A stretch of DNA of 64,000 nucleotides from Planctomycetaceae bacterium (lineage in GTDB: Bacteria; Planctomycetota; Planctomycetia; Pirellulales; PNKZ01), in the NCBI GenBank assembly GCA_016793115.1, contig JAEUIN010000226.1, forward strand, positions 1 to 64,000. The letters run 5' to 3'. The position numbers and the translations under genes were made by a program. Below the pieces are notes generated by a model, which saw only the letters and a list, made by a program, of their open reading frames with translations, searched no databases and was not told the origin of the DNA. Shown in pieces: positions 17,460 through 25,167 of this stretch (positions are counted from its first letter, which is position 1; each line of letters opens with the position of its first letter).

Positions 17460-18449
17460 CTACGGCTTCAGCACGATCTTGCCCGCCAGCGTTCCTTTCT
17501 TCTCCAGCGTGTTGTCTTGCTGGAGTTGGTGAGCGGCGGCAGCTTCGCTGAGCGGAAGCACGCGATCGATGCACGGCTTGAGCTTGCCGGTTTGAAGCCA
17601 GGCGGCAATGTCGCCGGCGGCGGCCTGCTGTTCTGTTTGTGAGGCGTTGAACATCGCGAAGCCGACCAGCGTCAAGTCTTTCGTGTAGAATCCGCCGACG
17701 GGGAACACCGGCTTGGCGTCGCGGCCGGCCATGAGCACCATGCGGCCGCGCATCCGCAAGTGGCCGAATGAGCGTTCGAAGTTCGGTTCGCGAAGCGTTT
17801 CCCACCAGACGTCGACTCCGTCGGCCGCAAACTCCTTGATTCGCGCGTCGACGTCTTCGGTCTTGTAGTTCCAGGCCGCGTCGGCCCCCAGCCGCTTGGC
17901 AAGCGCGACCTTTTCGTCGCTGCCGGCGACCGTGGCGACTTTCGCTCCCATCGCTTTCGCCATTTGCACGACCGTGCTGCCGACGCCGCCGGTGCCGCCG
18001 TTGACGAACAGCATGTCGCCGGGCTTGAGCTGCGCGCGGTGCAGCCCAAGGCGCGCCGTGATACCGACTAAGGCGATCGCGGCGGCGTCTTCATCGGACA
18101 CGCCGGCGGGCGTCGGATAGAGCCAGCCTTCGTCGACGGCGGCGAACTCGGCGAAAGAGCCTTGCCGACCAAACAGGCCTTGATTGCTTCCCCAGACCCG
18201 ATCACCTGCTTTGACGCGCGTGACGCCGGCCCCGACGCGCTCGACCGTGCCGGCGAAATCGGCGCCGACGATATACGGCAGCGGAATGTTCATCTTGACT
18301 GCGCCGGCACGAATGTAGGTGTCGATCGGGTTCACGGCCACGGCGGCAATTTTGACGAGCACTTGGCCGGCTGCCGGCTCGGGCGTAGGGAAGTCGCCGT
18401 AAACGATGCTCGTCGCCGGGCCGGGTTCACGAACGAAGGCGGCTTTCAT
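17460..18449 (-). CDS. NADPH:quinone oxidoreductase-like zinc-free alcohol dehydrogenase-family protein
   Basis: 329 aa, standard length. The N-terminal GroES-like domain lacks the structural-zinc cysteines, and the Rossmann domain carries GGTGGVGSTVVQMAKAMGA with the nucleotide loop at 151-157. This matches the quinone oxidoreductase (QOR) branch of the medium-chain dehydrogenases. ATG start at 18449. The downstream end is convergent with the PIG-L gene; the upstream gap of 283 nt faces the PhyH gene and contains repeated TCATATCAG motifs. Confidence 0.93.
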   Translation of the reverse strand: MKAAFVREPGPATSIVYGDFPTPEPAAGQVLVKIAAVAVNPIDTYIRAGAVKMNIPLPYIVGADFAGTVERVGAGVTRVKAGDRVWGSNQGLFGRQGSFAEFAAVDEGWLYPTPAGVSDEDAAAIALVGITARLGLHRAQLKPGDMLFVNGGTGGVGSTVVQMAKAMGAKVATVAGSDEKVALAKRLGADAAWNYKTEDVDARIKEFAADGVDVWWETLREPNFERSFGHLRMRGRMVLMAGRDAKPVFPVGGFYTKDLTLVGFAMFNASQTEQQAAAGDIAAWLQTGKLKPCIDRVLPLSEAAAAHQLQQDNTLEKKGTLAGKIVLKP

Positions 18450-18595
18450 TTTTATGCTTGAGGTTCAGGGTTTAGGATTCAGGGTTAGTGCGGCAGTGAC
18501 TGCGCAATTCTTTAGCCCCGGCTGGTCGCGGACGGCCTCGGCTGTCGCCGCGCGCACCAATGTAGCGAGTGCACGTCGCGGTTCGGAGACGGAAG

Positions 18596-18696
18596 TCATA
18601 TCAGTCGACTATTTCATATCAGCGGCCGGCGGAATTCGCGCCTCTTCGCCGAATCGGCTTGCGAATAGATCAGTTGAATCACGATACTGATATGAA
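18596..18696. repeat. Three copies of a TTCATATCAG motif in a divergent promoter region
   Basis: TCATATCAG occurs at 18596-18604, TTCATATCAG at 18613-18622 (direct repeat), and the exact reverse complement CTGATATGAA at 18687-18696. They sit between two divergent genes, the last one 36 nt before the PhyH start. The layout suits a regulator-binding region. Confidence 0.55.
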
Positions 18697-18732
18697 GAAA
18701 TCGACCTCGCCCTGTTTAGCGTAAGGGTAAAA

Positions 18733-19518
18733 ATGGCCACCGTCACCGGTCCGTTGACCGAATCCGACCTCGCAGCCTGGCAGCGAGACGGCTACCTCTT
18801 CGTTCGCAATCTATTCGCTGCCGACGAGATGCGGCTCCTACTGAAATATGCGCGCGGCGACGAGCGAATGGCGGGCCAAGCGTACGGCCGACGCGACGCC
18901 GCCGGCCAAGTCACCAAGCTCGCGCTCTACAACGAAACCGGCGACGATCTCTACAGCGTATTCGCCAAGAGTACGCGAATCGTCGATCGCATGGAGCAGG
19001 TGCTCGGCGGCGAAGTTTATCTCTACCACTTTAAGATGATGCTCAAAGAACCGCTTGTGGGCGGGGCGTGGGAGTGGCATCAAGATTACGGCTACTGGTA
19101 CAACAACGGTTGCTTACTTCCGCACATGGCGAGTTGTCTGATCGCCGTCGATCGCGCGACGAAGGCTAACGGCTGCTTGCAGGTGCTCCGCGGTTCACAC
19201 GAGATGGGACGGCTTGAACACGGCAAAACCGGCGACCAAGTGGGTATTGAGCAGGAGCGTGTCGACGCGGCGATGCGGATGTTCGACCTGGAGTATGTCG
19301 AGGCCGAACCGGGCGACGCGCTCTTCTTTCACGGCAACCTGCTGCACCGCAGCGACCAGAACACATCGCCTAATCCGCGCTGGTCGCTGATTTGCTGCTA
19401 CAATGCGGCGAGAAACAATCCGTATAAGGAAGGAAGACACCCGCGTTACGCGCCGCTGGAGCGAGTCGGTGACGACGCGATTCGCGAGTGGGCGCGGGCT
19501 CACAAGCTCGACGCATAA
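18733..19518 (+). CDS. Phytanoyl-CoA dioxygenase (PhyH) family protein
   Basis: 261 aa. This is an Fe(II)/2-oxoglutarate-dependent oxygenase: the iron ligands appear as H116 and D118 (EWHQDYGYWY) and H205 (GNLLHRSDQN), and the fold signature VLRGSHEMGRLEHG is near 151-164. The substrate is unknown; family members hydroxylate small molecules and lipids. Its TAA stop overlaps the ATG of the next gene (TAATG at 19516-19520), so it is translationally coupled to the cytosine-deaminase-like gene. AAGGG lies about 8 nt before the ATG. Confidence 0.93.
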   Translation: MATVTGPLTESDLAAWQRDGYLFVRNLFAADEMRLLLKYARGDERMAGQAYGRRDAAGQVTKLALYNETGDDLYSVFAKSTRIVDRMEQVLGGEVYLYHFKMMLKEPLVGGAWEWHQDYGYWYNNGCLLPHMASCLIAVDRATKANGCLQVLRGSHEMGRLEHGKTGDQVGIEQERVDAAMRMFDLEYVEAEPGDALFFHGNLLHRSDQNTSPNPRWSLICCYNAARNNPYKEGRHPRYAPLERVGDDAIREWARAHKLDA

Positions 19519-19964
19519 TGATGACCGACGACCCGTTTCTCGCCGCCGCGATATCCGAAGCAGAATTGAGCTGGGCAGAGGGGGGCATACCGATCGGCTC
19601 GGTTTTGGTGCACAACGGACGAATCATCGGCCGCGGGCACAACCGGCGCGTACAGCGAGGTAGCCCGACGTTGCACGGCGAAATGGATGCGTTGGAAAAC
19701 GCCGGTCGTTTACCGGCCAACGTCTATGCCGAAAGCGTGATCTACACAACGCTCTCGCCATGTTCGATGTGCGCCGGCGCGATTCTGCTGTACAAAATCC
19801 CCCGGGTCATCGTCGGCGAGAACAGAACGTTTGTCGGCGACGAAGCATTGCTGCGGAGCAGGGGAGTGCGAGTCGACGTCGTGCAAGACGCACGTTGCAT
19901 CGAATTGATGACGCGGTTTATTCGCGAACGGCCGGAGTTGTGGAACGAAGATATCGGCATTTAG
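19518..19964 (+). CDS. Yeast-type cytosine deaminase
   Basis: 148 aa. It belongs to the cytidine/deoxycytidylate deaminase fold: zinc ligands H53, C82 and C85 (TLHGE and SPCSMC) with catalytic E55. By recall it resembles fungal cytosine deaminase (Fcy1) more than TadA: TLHGE, YTTLSPCSMCAGAI, IPRVIVGEN, and a C-terminus of RERPELWNEDIG, where the fungal enzyme uses the Asp of EDIG (here D145) to bind cytosine. It should convert cytosine to uracil. The first ATG overlaps the PhyH stop; a second ATG follows directly. Coupling to a dioxygenase is unexpected and may mark a base-modifying or salvage pathway (inference). Confidence 0.88.
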   Translation: MMTDDPFLAAAISEAELSWAEGGIPIGSVLVHNGRIIGRGHNRRVQRGSPTLHGEMDALENAGRLPANVYAESVIYTTLSPCSMCAGAILLYKIPRVIVGENRTFVGDEALLRSRGVRVDVVQDARCIELMTRFIRERPELWNEDIGI

Positions 19965-19979
19965 CCGGACGACCAACCA

Positions 19980-20249
19980 ATGCCACGTGTCATCTTCACT
20001 CCGCATCTGTCCCGCCATCTCGATGCTCCGCCGCAGACGGTCGAAGCGACGACGGTGCGCGAAGCGCTGGCAGCGGTCTTTGCCGCGAATAAGCCGCTGG
20101 CCGACTACATCGTCGACGAGCGATTTCGAATGCGTAAACATGTCACGATCTTCGTAGACGGGAAGCCGTTAGTCGATCGCGACGAAATGAGCGATCCAGT
20201 CGGGGCGACCAGCGAAATCTACGTGCTGCAAGCATTGTCGGGCGGCTAA
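19980..20249 (+). CDS. MoaD/ThiS-family ubiquitin-like protein
   Basis: 89 aa. It has the beta-grasp pattern (TVREALAAVFAANKPLADYIVDE, then VTIFVDGKPLVDRDEMSDPVG) and ends in the diagnostic di-glycine (LSGG), used to carry sulfur as a thiocarboxylate. Start 15 nt after the deaminase gene; the BNR-repeat gene follows 115 nt later. No MoeB/ThiF-type activating enzyme or other molybdopterin gene is in the window, so the acceptor pathway is unknown. Confidence 0.85.
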   Translation: MPRVIFTPHLSRHLDAPPQTVEATTVREALAAVFAANKPLADYIVDERFRMRKHVTIFVDGKPLVDRDEMSDPVGATSEIYVLQALSGG

Positions 20250-20364
20250 CACGCCGTCGGCCTTGGCTTTGGGTTTTCAGTTTTTGGCATGAAATGTTAA
20301 TTTCTTACCGCAGTGCGTTGCCGTACCGAGAACCCGAAACGAATAAAGCAAGATTCAATTCGCC

Positions 20365-21495
20365 ATGTCCGACCGACTTTTCATTTCGACTCGAAAAGGC
20401 CTGTTCACGCTTGCCCGCTCAAGCGACCGGCGACGCCGGTGGACAATCGCCGCGACGGCGTTTCTCGGCGATCCCATCAATCTGACCACGCACGACCGGC
20501 GCGACGGGGCGATTTACTCTGTGCTCAACCTGGGGCACTTCGGCAACAAGCTCCGCCGGAGCGACGACGACGGAGCGACTTGGCAAGAGCTCCTGACCCC
20601 GTCGTACCCCGAAGACGCGACGCTGTATGCCAACAACTTCGCCCCGCCGACCGACGCGCGGTCCAAATCCCGACCCGCCGTGTTGAATGAAATTTGGTCG
20701 CTCGAGCCCGGCGGCGCCGATGAACCGAGCACGCTCTGGGCGGGCACGATTCCCGGAGGCTTGTTTCGTAGCGACGATCGGGGCGCATCATGGCGGCTCG
20801 TGCGCGAACTGTGGGACGCACCGGAGCGAGCCCAATGGTTCGGCGGCGGCAAAGACGAGCCGGGCATCCATTCTATTTGCGTCGACCCACGCGACTCCCG
20901 GCATGTGACCGTAGGCATTTCCTGCGGCGGCGTGTGGACCACCCGGGACGGCGGTTCCTCGTGGACGTGCGTCGCGCACGGCATGCGCGCCGCCTTCATG
21001 CCGCCGGAACTGGCCGACAACCCGAATATTCAAGACCCCCATCGCGTCGTGCAATGCGCCGGCGCTCCGGATCATTACTGGGCGCAGCATCATAACGGCA
21101 TCTTTCGGTCGACGAACGATTGCCGGCGATGGGAGGAGATTGAAAATGTCTCGCCCTCGAATTTCGGCTTCGCCGTGGCCGTGCATCCAAACGATCCTCT
21201 CACGGCCTGGTTTGTACCGGGCGTGAAAGACGAACGCCGCATTCCGGTCGAGGCGAAGTTCGTCGCGACGCGAACGCGCGACGGCGGCCAGAGCTTCGAA
21301 ACGCTGACGCGCGGGCTGCCGCAGGAGCACGCGTACGATTTGGTGTATCGCCACGCGCTCGACGTCGACGACTCCGGATCGCGGCTGGCAATGGGTTCGA
21401 CGACGGGAGGACTGTGGACGAGCGAGGACGGCGGCGACAGTTGGGAAGCACTCGACGCGAGGCTTCCCCCGGTCTACGCGGTCCGCTTCGGGTGA
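20365..21495 (+). CDS. BNR/WD40-like beta-propeller (sialidase-fold) protein
   Basis: 376 aa with no signal peptide. At least five Asp-box-like repeats of the S-x-D-x-G-x-T/S-W type are visible: RSDDDGATW (about 64-72), RSDDRGASW, TRDGGSSW, TRDGGQSF and SEDGGDSW near the C-terminus. This gives a propeller of the exo-alpha-sialidase/photosynthesis-assembly type, but the sialidase arginine triad is not evident, so enzymatic activity is not claimed. It follows a MoaD/ThiS-like gene; by recall these two families are often neighbours in other genomes. Confidence 0.88.
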   Translation: MSDRLFISTRKGLFTLARSSDRRRRWTIAATAFLGDPINLTTHDRRDGAIYSVLNLGHFGNKLRRSDDDGATWQELLTPSYPEDATLYANNFAPPTDARSKSRPAVLNEIWSLEPGGADEPSTLWAGTIPGGLFRSDDRGASWRLVRELWDAPERAQWFGGGKDEPGIHSICVDPRDSRHVTVGISCGGVWTTRDGGSSWTCVAHGMRAAFMPPELADNPNIQDPHRVVQCAGAPDHYWAQHHNGIFRSTNDCRRWEEIENVSPSNFGFAVAVHPNDPLTAWFVPGVKDERRIPVEAKFVATRTRDGGQSFETLTRGLPQEHAYDLVYRHALDVDDSGSRLAMGSTTGGLWTSEDGGDSWEALDARLPPVYAVRFG

Positions 21496-21531
21496 ACCTC
21501 GGCGCGCCGTCCCGCCGTCGAAAATTTAGGG

Positions 21532-22380
21532 CTAGGCCGGGACTTCCACGACGACTTCCGGAACTTCGCCGCTGCGCCAAGCGAACTTGGCTCCCCACGC
21601 TCGTTTGATCCAACGGGCCATGAGTTCGTTGCGGCCGTCGACGTGAAAATGGCGATAGATCTGCTTGGCATACTGCCGAACCGTGTAAACGCTCAACTTC
21701 AACCGCGAAGCAATCTGCTTGTCGCCGTCGCCTTCCAGCAAGCAAGCCAATACCTGCCTTACTCGCGGCGGTAATTGAGTGGGGCGAATCTCGCGATAGC
21801 CTGCCAGCGGACCGCCGATGAGCGGTTGAACGACGTCCACGATCTCGCGAAATAGAGCTCGTTCTTCTTCCGAAAACGCCGGCTTGCGCGCGTCGCGATA
21901 GAGCAACAGGCCTTGAATGTCATCAATGCCCGTCGCGATCCGGAAAAACGAGAAGAGCTCATCTTCGCAGCCCATCAACTGCGTCGTTCGCTCGTAGTCT
22001 TCGGTGCGGCGCCAGTCGCCGTCGGGATCGTAAATCGCAAGTTGCCGAACGCAAGTCGCGCCGGCGGCCGCCATTTGATAACCTTGCACCATGCACGGGT
22101 GGTAAAAGGGATTCTCACCGAATGTCCGAAGAGCATTGAGCCAACCGTCGCGATTAAAACCACGTTCCCATCCGCCGTCGACCGCACCGAGGTTTTCAAT
22201 ACTTCCACGCGTGATACCGCCGATCTGGCCGGCGGCGGTGACGTCGGCATCGAGCAGTTGGGCCATACCTCGGCAGAGATGGTTCGCCCACAGGGAAGCG
22301 TCATCGCCAAGTTCGCGGCATTCCCCGATGAGTTCGAAGACACCGCGGACAGCTTTGGAAGGAAGCGAACTCATACTCAT
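21532..22380 (-). CDS. LuxR-type DNA-binding regulator with an N-terminal sensor-like domain
   Basis: 282 aa. The C-terminal helix-turn-helix is clear: LPPRVRQVLACLLEGDGDKQIASRLKLSVYTVRQYAKQIYRHF (about residues 208-250), as in LuxR/NarL proteins. The N-terminal 190 residues look GAF-like (SRAMAQLL-type helix, then a beta region and DIQGLLLYRDARKPAFSEEERAL). There is no receiver domain. ATG 22380 has GGAG 4 nt upstream; ATG 22374 gives better spacing. It is divergent to the pilin-like gene, a plausible target. Confidence 0.88.
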   Translation of the reverse strand: MSMSSLPSKAVRGVFELIGECRELGDDASLWANHLCRGMAQLLDADVTAAGQIGGITRGSIENLGAVDGGWERGFNRDGWLNALRTFGENPFYHPCMVQGYQMAAAGATCVRQLAIYDPDGDWRRTEDYERTTQLMGCEDELFSFFRIATGIDDIQGLLLYRDARKPAFSEEERALFREIVDVVQPLIGGPLAGYREIRPTQLPPRVRQVLACLLEGDGDKQIASRLKLSVYTVRQYAKQIYRHFHVDGRNELMARWIKRAWGAKFAWRSGEVPEVVVEVPA

Positions 22381-22743
22381 TTTTCTCCGAAAACCGATCC
22401 CAGGAGACCACCGCCTCGGAGCTCACTCCCCTCGGCGATTCCGCATCTCTTCCCCGTCGCCGGCCGTGCGCGACGGTGCGCCGATCGCCTTGATCGGCTA
22501 AAAAAGCGTCGCTTTGAGCGGGGACTAAATCGACAAAAAACTAAAAAATGTTCAATGAACCGAATTTTCTGACAATGATTTTCAGCAGCCGACACCCTTT
22601 CATTTTCGCAATAAACCTTGCCTTCTTGCAAGAAACCATCCTCAACGACCACCCCGACGACGCCTCGCAGGCACGCGGGTTGCTTACGCTCGGCCGCAAT
22701 GCTCGCGAAGCGTCGCGGGCAATATCGTTTTCGAGGAGTTGCC
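22381..22743. other. Divergent intergenic region between the LuxR-type and pilin-like genes
   Basis: 363 nt without a convincing gene. The middle part (about 22500-22620) is noticeably AT-rich for this genome and contains A-runs (CTAAAAAAG, CGACAAAAAACTAAAAAATG). It should hold both promoters, but I cannot place hexamers with confidence. A good ribosome-binding site, GAGGAG, ends 5 nt before the ATG at 22744. Confidence 0.5.
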
Positions 22744-23595
22744 ATGATCCGTGCCCCCCGAAGGATGTCGCCTGCCGAACGCTCCGGTTTCACGCTCATC
22801 GAACTTGTAGTCGTGATCATTATTATCGCGACGATTGCCGGGTTTGTTATTCCACAAATCGGCATGCTCGGGCGGACGTCTGATATGGCGGCGACGGCCA
22901 AGACCCAGGCAGATTTGGCAAGTAACATTCAGCTGTTCTTCACTCTACAAAAACGATATCCCCAAGGCTTCGATTCGCTGGTTGACGGTTCGGGAGCGAT
23001 CTATTCGCCCGACGGTTCCACCGTGACGGAAGCGACGCAGACATACGGCTTTCCCGTGAGCGGCGCCGACGGAGCGTGGCTCGGCAGTGGAGCGGCGGGA
23101 TCGAGCGTCGGGCAACTCACAGCGACGACGCTCACGAATACGGGGGGAAGCTACTTGCGTTCCTTAACCCGCTCGGGTCTTGATTGGCTTTTCGATCACA
23201 GTACTTCGGCGACGAACGCCAATAACTCCGCGACGACTCAACGCTATTTGATCGCCAACGGCGGTACGGGAGCGCCCAGTTCGGTAAACGTCGCCGAGGT
23301 CACCGGCACGATCTTGCTCAACCGCCTTGTGCCGCAAGGTCTTGCCACCAACGAGAGAATTATTGCTCTCGGCATCGGCCCTAAAAATACGGCCATTAGC
23401 AAGACGCTGACCAACTCGCCGACCTATCCCGGTGCCGACGGCAGGTACTACGGCCGCTATATTGCTTACTTCAAGGTGTACGCCTCCGGAGAGCGTGCCA
23501 CGCTCGTCGGCGTATCCGACAGCTACGGCCGCACGCCGGATTACTCGCAACAGCAGTTCAATGAATCGCTGCCGGACGGCGGACGCCAAGGCTAG
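22744..23595 (+). CDS. Type IV pilin-like / type II secretion pseudopilin protein
   Basis: 283 aa. The N-terminus is a prepilin leader: basic residues, then the cleavage motif G|FTLIELVVVIIIIATIAGF with cleavage after G15 and the conserved Glu at +5. The rest is a Ser/Thr/Gly/Asn-rich globular domain with a C-terminal YYGRYIAYFKVYASGERATLVGVSDSYGRTPDYSQQQFNESL segment. It is unusually long for a major pilin and lacks the DUF1559 signature common in planctomycetes. No secretion ATPase or peptidase gene is nearby. The start is set by GAGGAG five bases upstream. Confidence 0.88.
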   Translation: MIRAPRRMSPAERSGFTLIELVVVIIIIATIAGFVIPQIGMLGRTSDMAATAKTQADLASNIQLFFTLQKRYPQGFDSLVDGSGAIYSPDGSTVTEATQTYGFPVSGADGAWLGSGAAGSSVGQLTATTLTNTGGSYLRSLTRSGLDWLFDHSTSATNANNSATTQRYLIANGGTGAPSSVNVAEVTGTILLNRLVPQGLATNERIIALGIGPKNTAISKTLTNSPTYPGADGRYYGRYIAYFKVYASGERATLVGVSDSYGRTPDYSQQQFNESLPDGGRQG

Positions 23596-23993
23596 TTCCA
23601 AGACGGCATGGGCCGATGCGTAAAGAGCCTCCGCAAAACAACTTGGCGTCATTGCGAAACCGTTTCCGAATTCTCGCTGTACCGTTGATTGTCGTCGGCT
23701 CGGCCTGCGACGACGATCTATTCCTCGCCCCTCTTTATTTGTCGCCTCTGGCGAATTATCGTGGCCCCGTTTCCCGGGCGAACGCCGGCAACACAGTCAC
23801 GGCTCATCACGAGATCTCCCGCGGCTCGCTCAACGCGGCCGCTCTTAGCAAGTGTGCCGATTATGACTGGCGTGTCGGCCCGCAAAGTTCCGATAACGGG
23901 AATAATCCGTTTCACCGGCGCAGTCCAGTCGGACGGCGGTTGGGTGTGAACGACGAGGGGCGCGAATCGACGATTGGTAGCGAGGGTTGAGCC
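23596..23993. other. 398-nt gap with a doubtful small gene
   Basis: An ATG at 23616 opens 124 codons ending with TGA at 23988-23990, just before the next gene. The product would begin with a basic stretch and a short hydrophobic segment (ILAVPLIVVGSAC) but then has no family signature, mixed third-position bases and weak hydrophobic structure. I cannot decide whether it is translated. Confidence 0.35.
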
Positions 23994-25076
23994 ATGCGTT
24001 TGCGTTTTTTCCGGAGTATGTTGTGCGGCTTGCTGTTTGCGACGTCGACGAGCGCCCTCGTCGAAGCGGCCGGACCGTTGGTGCCGGGCACCGGGAAGGC
24101 GATTACGACGGTCGGCGACGACTTCGAAGATCCGGATTGGGAATACGTCCCGAACTGGCCGAAGAGCAGCAACAACATGGACAAGCGGACGCGCAATCCG
24201 GGCGGCATCTCGCGAAACGGTCGCTGGTTCGAAGCCGCGCTTCGAGGACAACCCGACTACCTCGTTCGCGTCGACACGCCTCCCGGCGGTCTACCTGGTA
24301 GCCGCGGCGCGCTCATGATCCGCACCTTGCAATCCGGCATTCCGGGCAACCCCAGCTACCAAGACCAGCAGGACGATCTGATCGCCAATGTACGTTCGCG
24401 TGTCGGGGGTCCGATCTCCGTGTCGTATGAGCCAAGCGTGGTGACGCGCGTTTATCTGCCGCCCGTCGAGCAATGGGAAAATCGGACCGGGAGCCAATTC
24501 GCGCTCCGATGCGGCGTGCGCGGCGGAGCGGAAAACGAAGAATATTGGCCGGGTATCTTCCTGCAATTCACGAGTGAGACGCAAAGCCGCGATCGTCGCG
24601 ATGCGATTCATCTCGTCATTCGCGCCGACGGCCGCGGGCGCGACATTCGCTCGATTCCTGTCACGCAGACCGGCTGGTGGACGCTCGGAATGTCGTTCAC
24701 ATCCGACGGCAAAGTGCACTACTACGCCAAGCCCGGCGTAGAAAACCTGACGGCGGAAGATTACCTGACGTCGTACATTCCGTACAGCATGCCGTGCCGA
24801 ATCGTCGAGACTTTCTTCTTCGATTGTTTCAACATGGACGACGGTCGCACTTGGTCTACGCCGTTTGTCATCGATGATCCGACGCTGTATGTGCTCCGCG
24901 GCGGCGAGCGTTTGGAGGCGTACGGCCAACGCTTCGTGCAAAAGCCGAAGCCCGCGGCCCAAGCCACGGCTTCAGACCAATCGAGCGCGCCGCAGACCGC
25001 GAGCCAACAGCCGCAACGAACGACTCAACGGACGAGTCCGCAGCCGCAACGCCAATTGCAACCCGTGCGGAAATAA
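23994..25076 (+). CDS. Secreted protein of unknown function
   Basis: 360 aa with a signal peptide (residues 1-25, ending LVEAA). The body is rich in beta-strand-like and aromatic segments (DDFEDPDWEYVPNWPKSS at about 42-59, later TGWWTLGMSFTSDGKVHYYAKPG), suggesting a jelly-roll or lectin-like domain, a guess without a family match. The last 50 residues are a low-complexity Gln/Thr/Ser/Pro/Arg tail. GAGGG lies eight bases before ATG. The TPR gene follows 91 nt later on the same strand, so they may be co-transcribed. Confidence 0.85.
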   Translation: MRLRFFRSMLCGLLFATSTSALVEAAGPLVPGTGKAITTVGDDFEDPDWEYVPNWPKSSNNMDKRTRNPGGISRNGRWFEAALRGQPDYLVRVDTPPGGLPGSRGALMIRTLQSGIPGNPSYQDQQDDLIANVRSRVGGPISVSYEPSVVTRVYLPPVEQWENRTGSQFALRCGVRGGAENEEYWPGIFLQFTSETQSRDRRDAIHLVIRADGRGRDIRSIPVTQTGWWTLGMSFTSDGKVHYYAKPGVENLTAEDYLTSYIPYSMPCRIVETFFFDCFNMDDGRTWSTPFVIDDPTLYVLRGGERLEAYGQRFVQKPKPAAQATASDQSSAPQTASQQPQRTTQRTSPQPQRQLQPVRK

Positions 25077-25167
25077 AGCGTTCTTGCTTTCACGCCTCGT
25101 CCAACGCGGCGGCGGTCGTTTCCCGGCTTAACTTGCCGATCACGGCCTTCGGAACGAGAATGAGCGT

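Noticed and set aside
23718..24251. A 177-codon minus-strand open frame
   Set aside because: It is antisense to the secreted protein at 23994 and has no start signal or domain.
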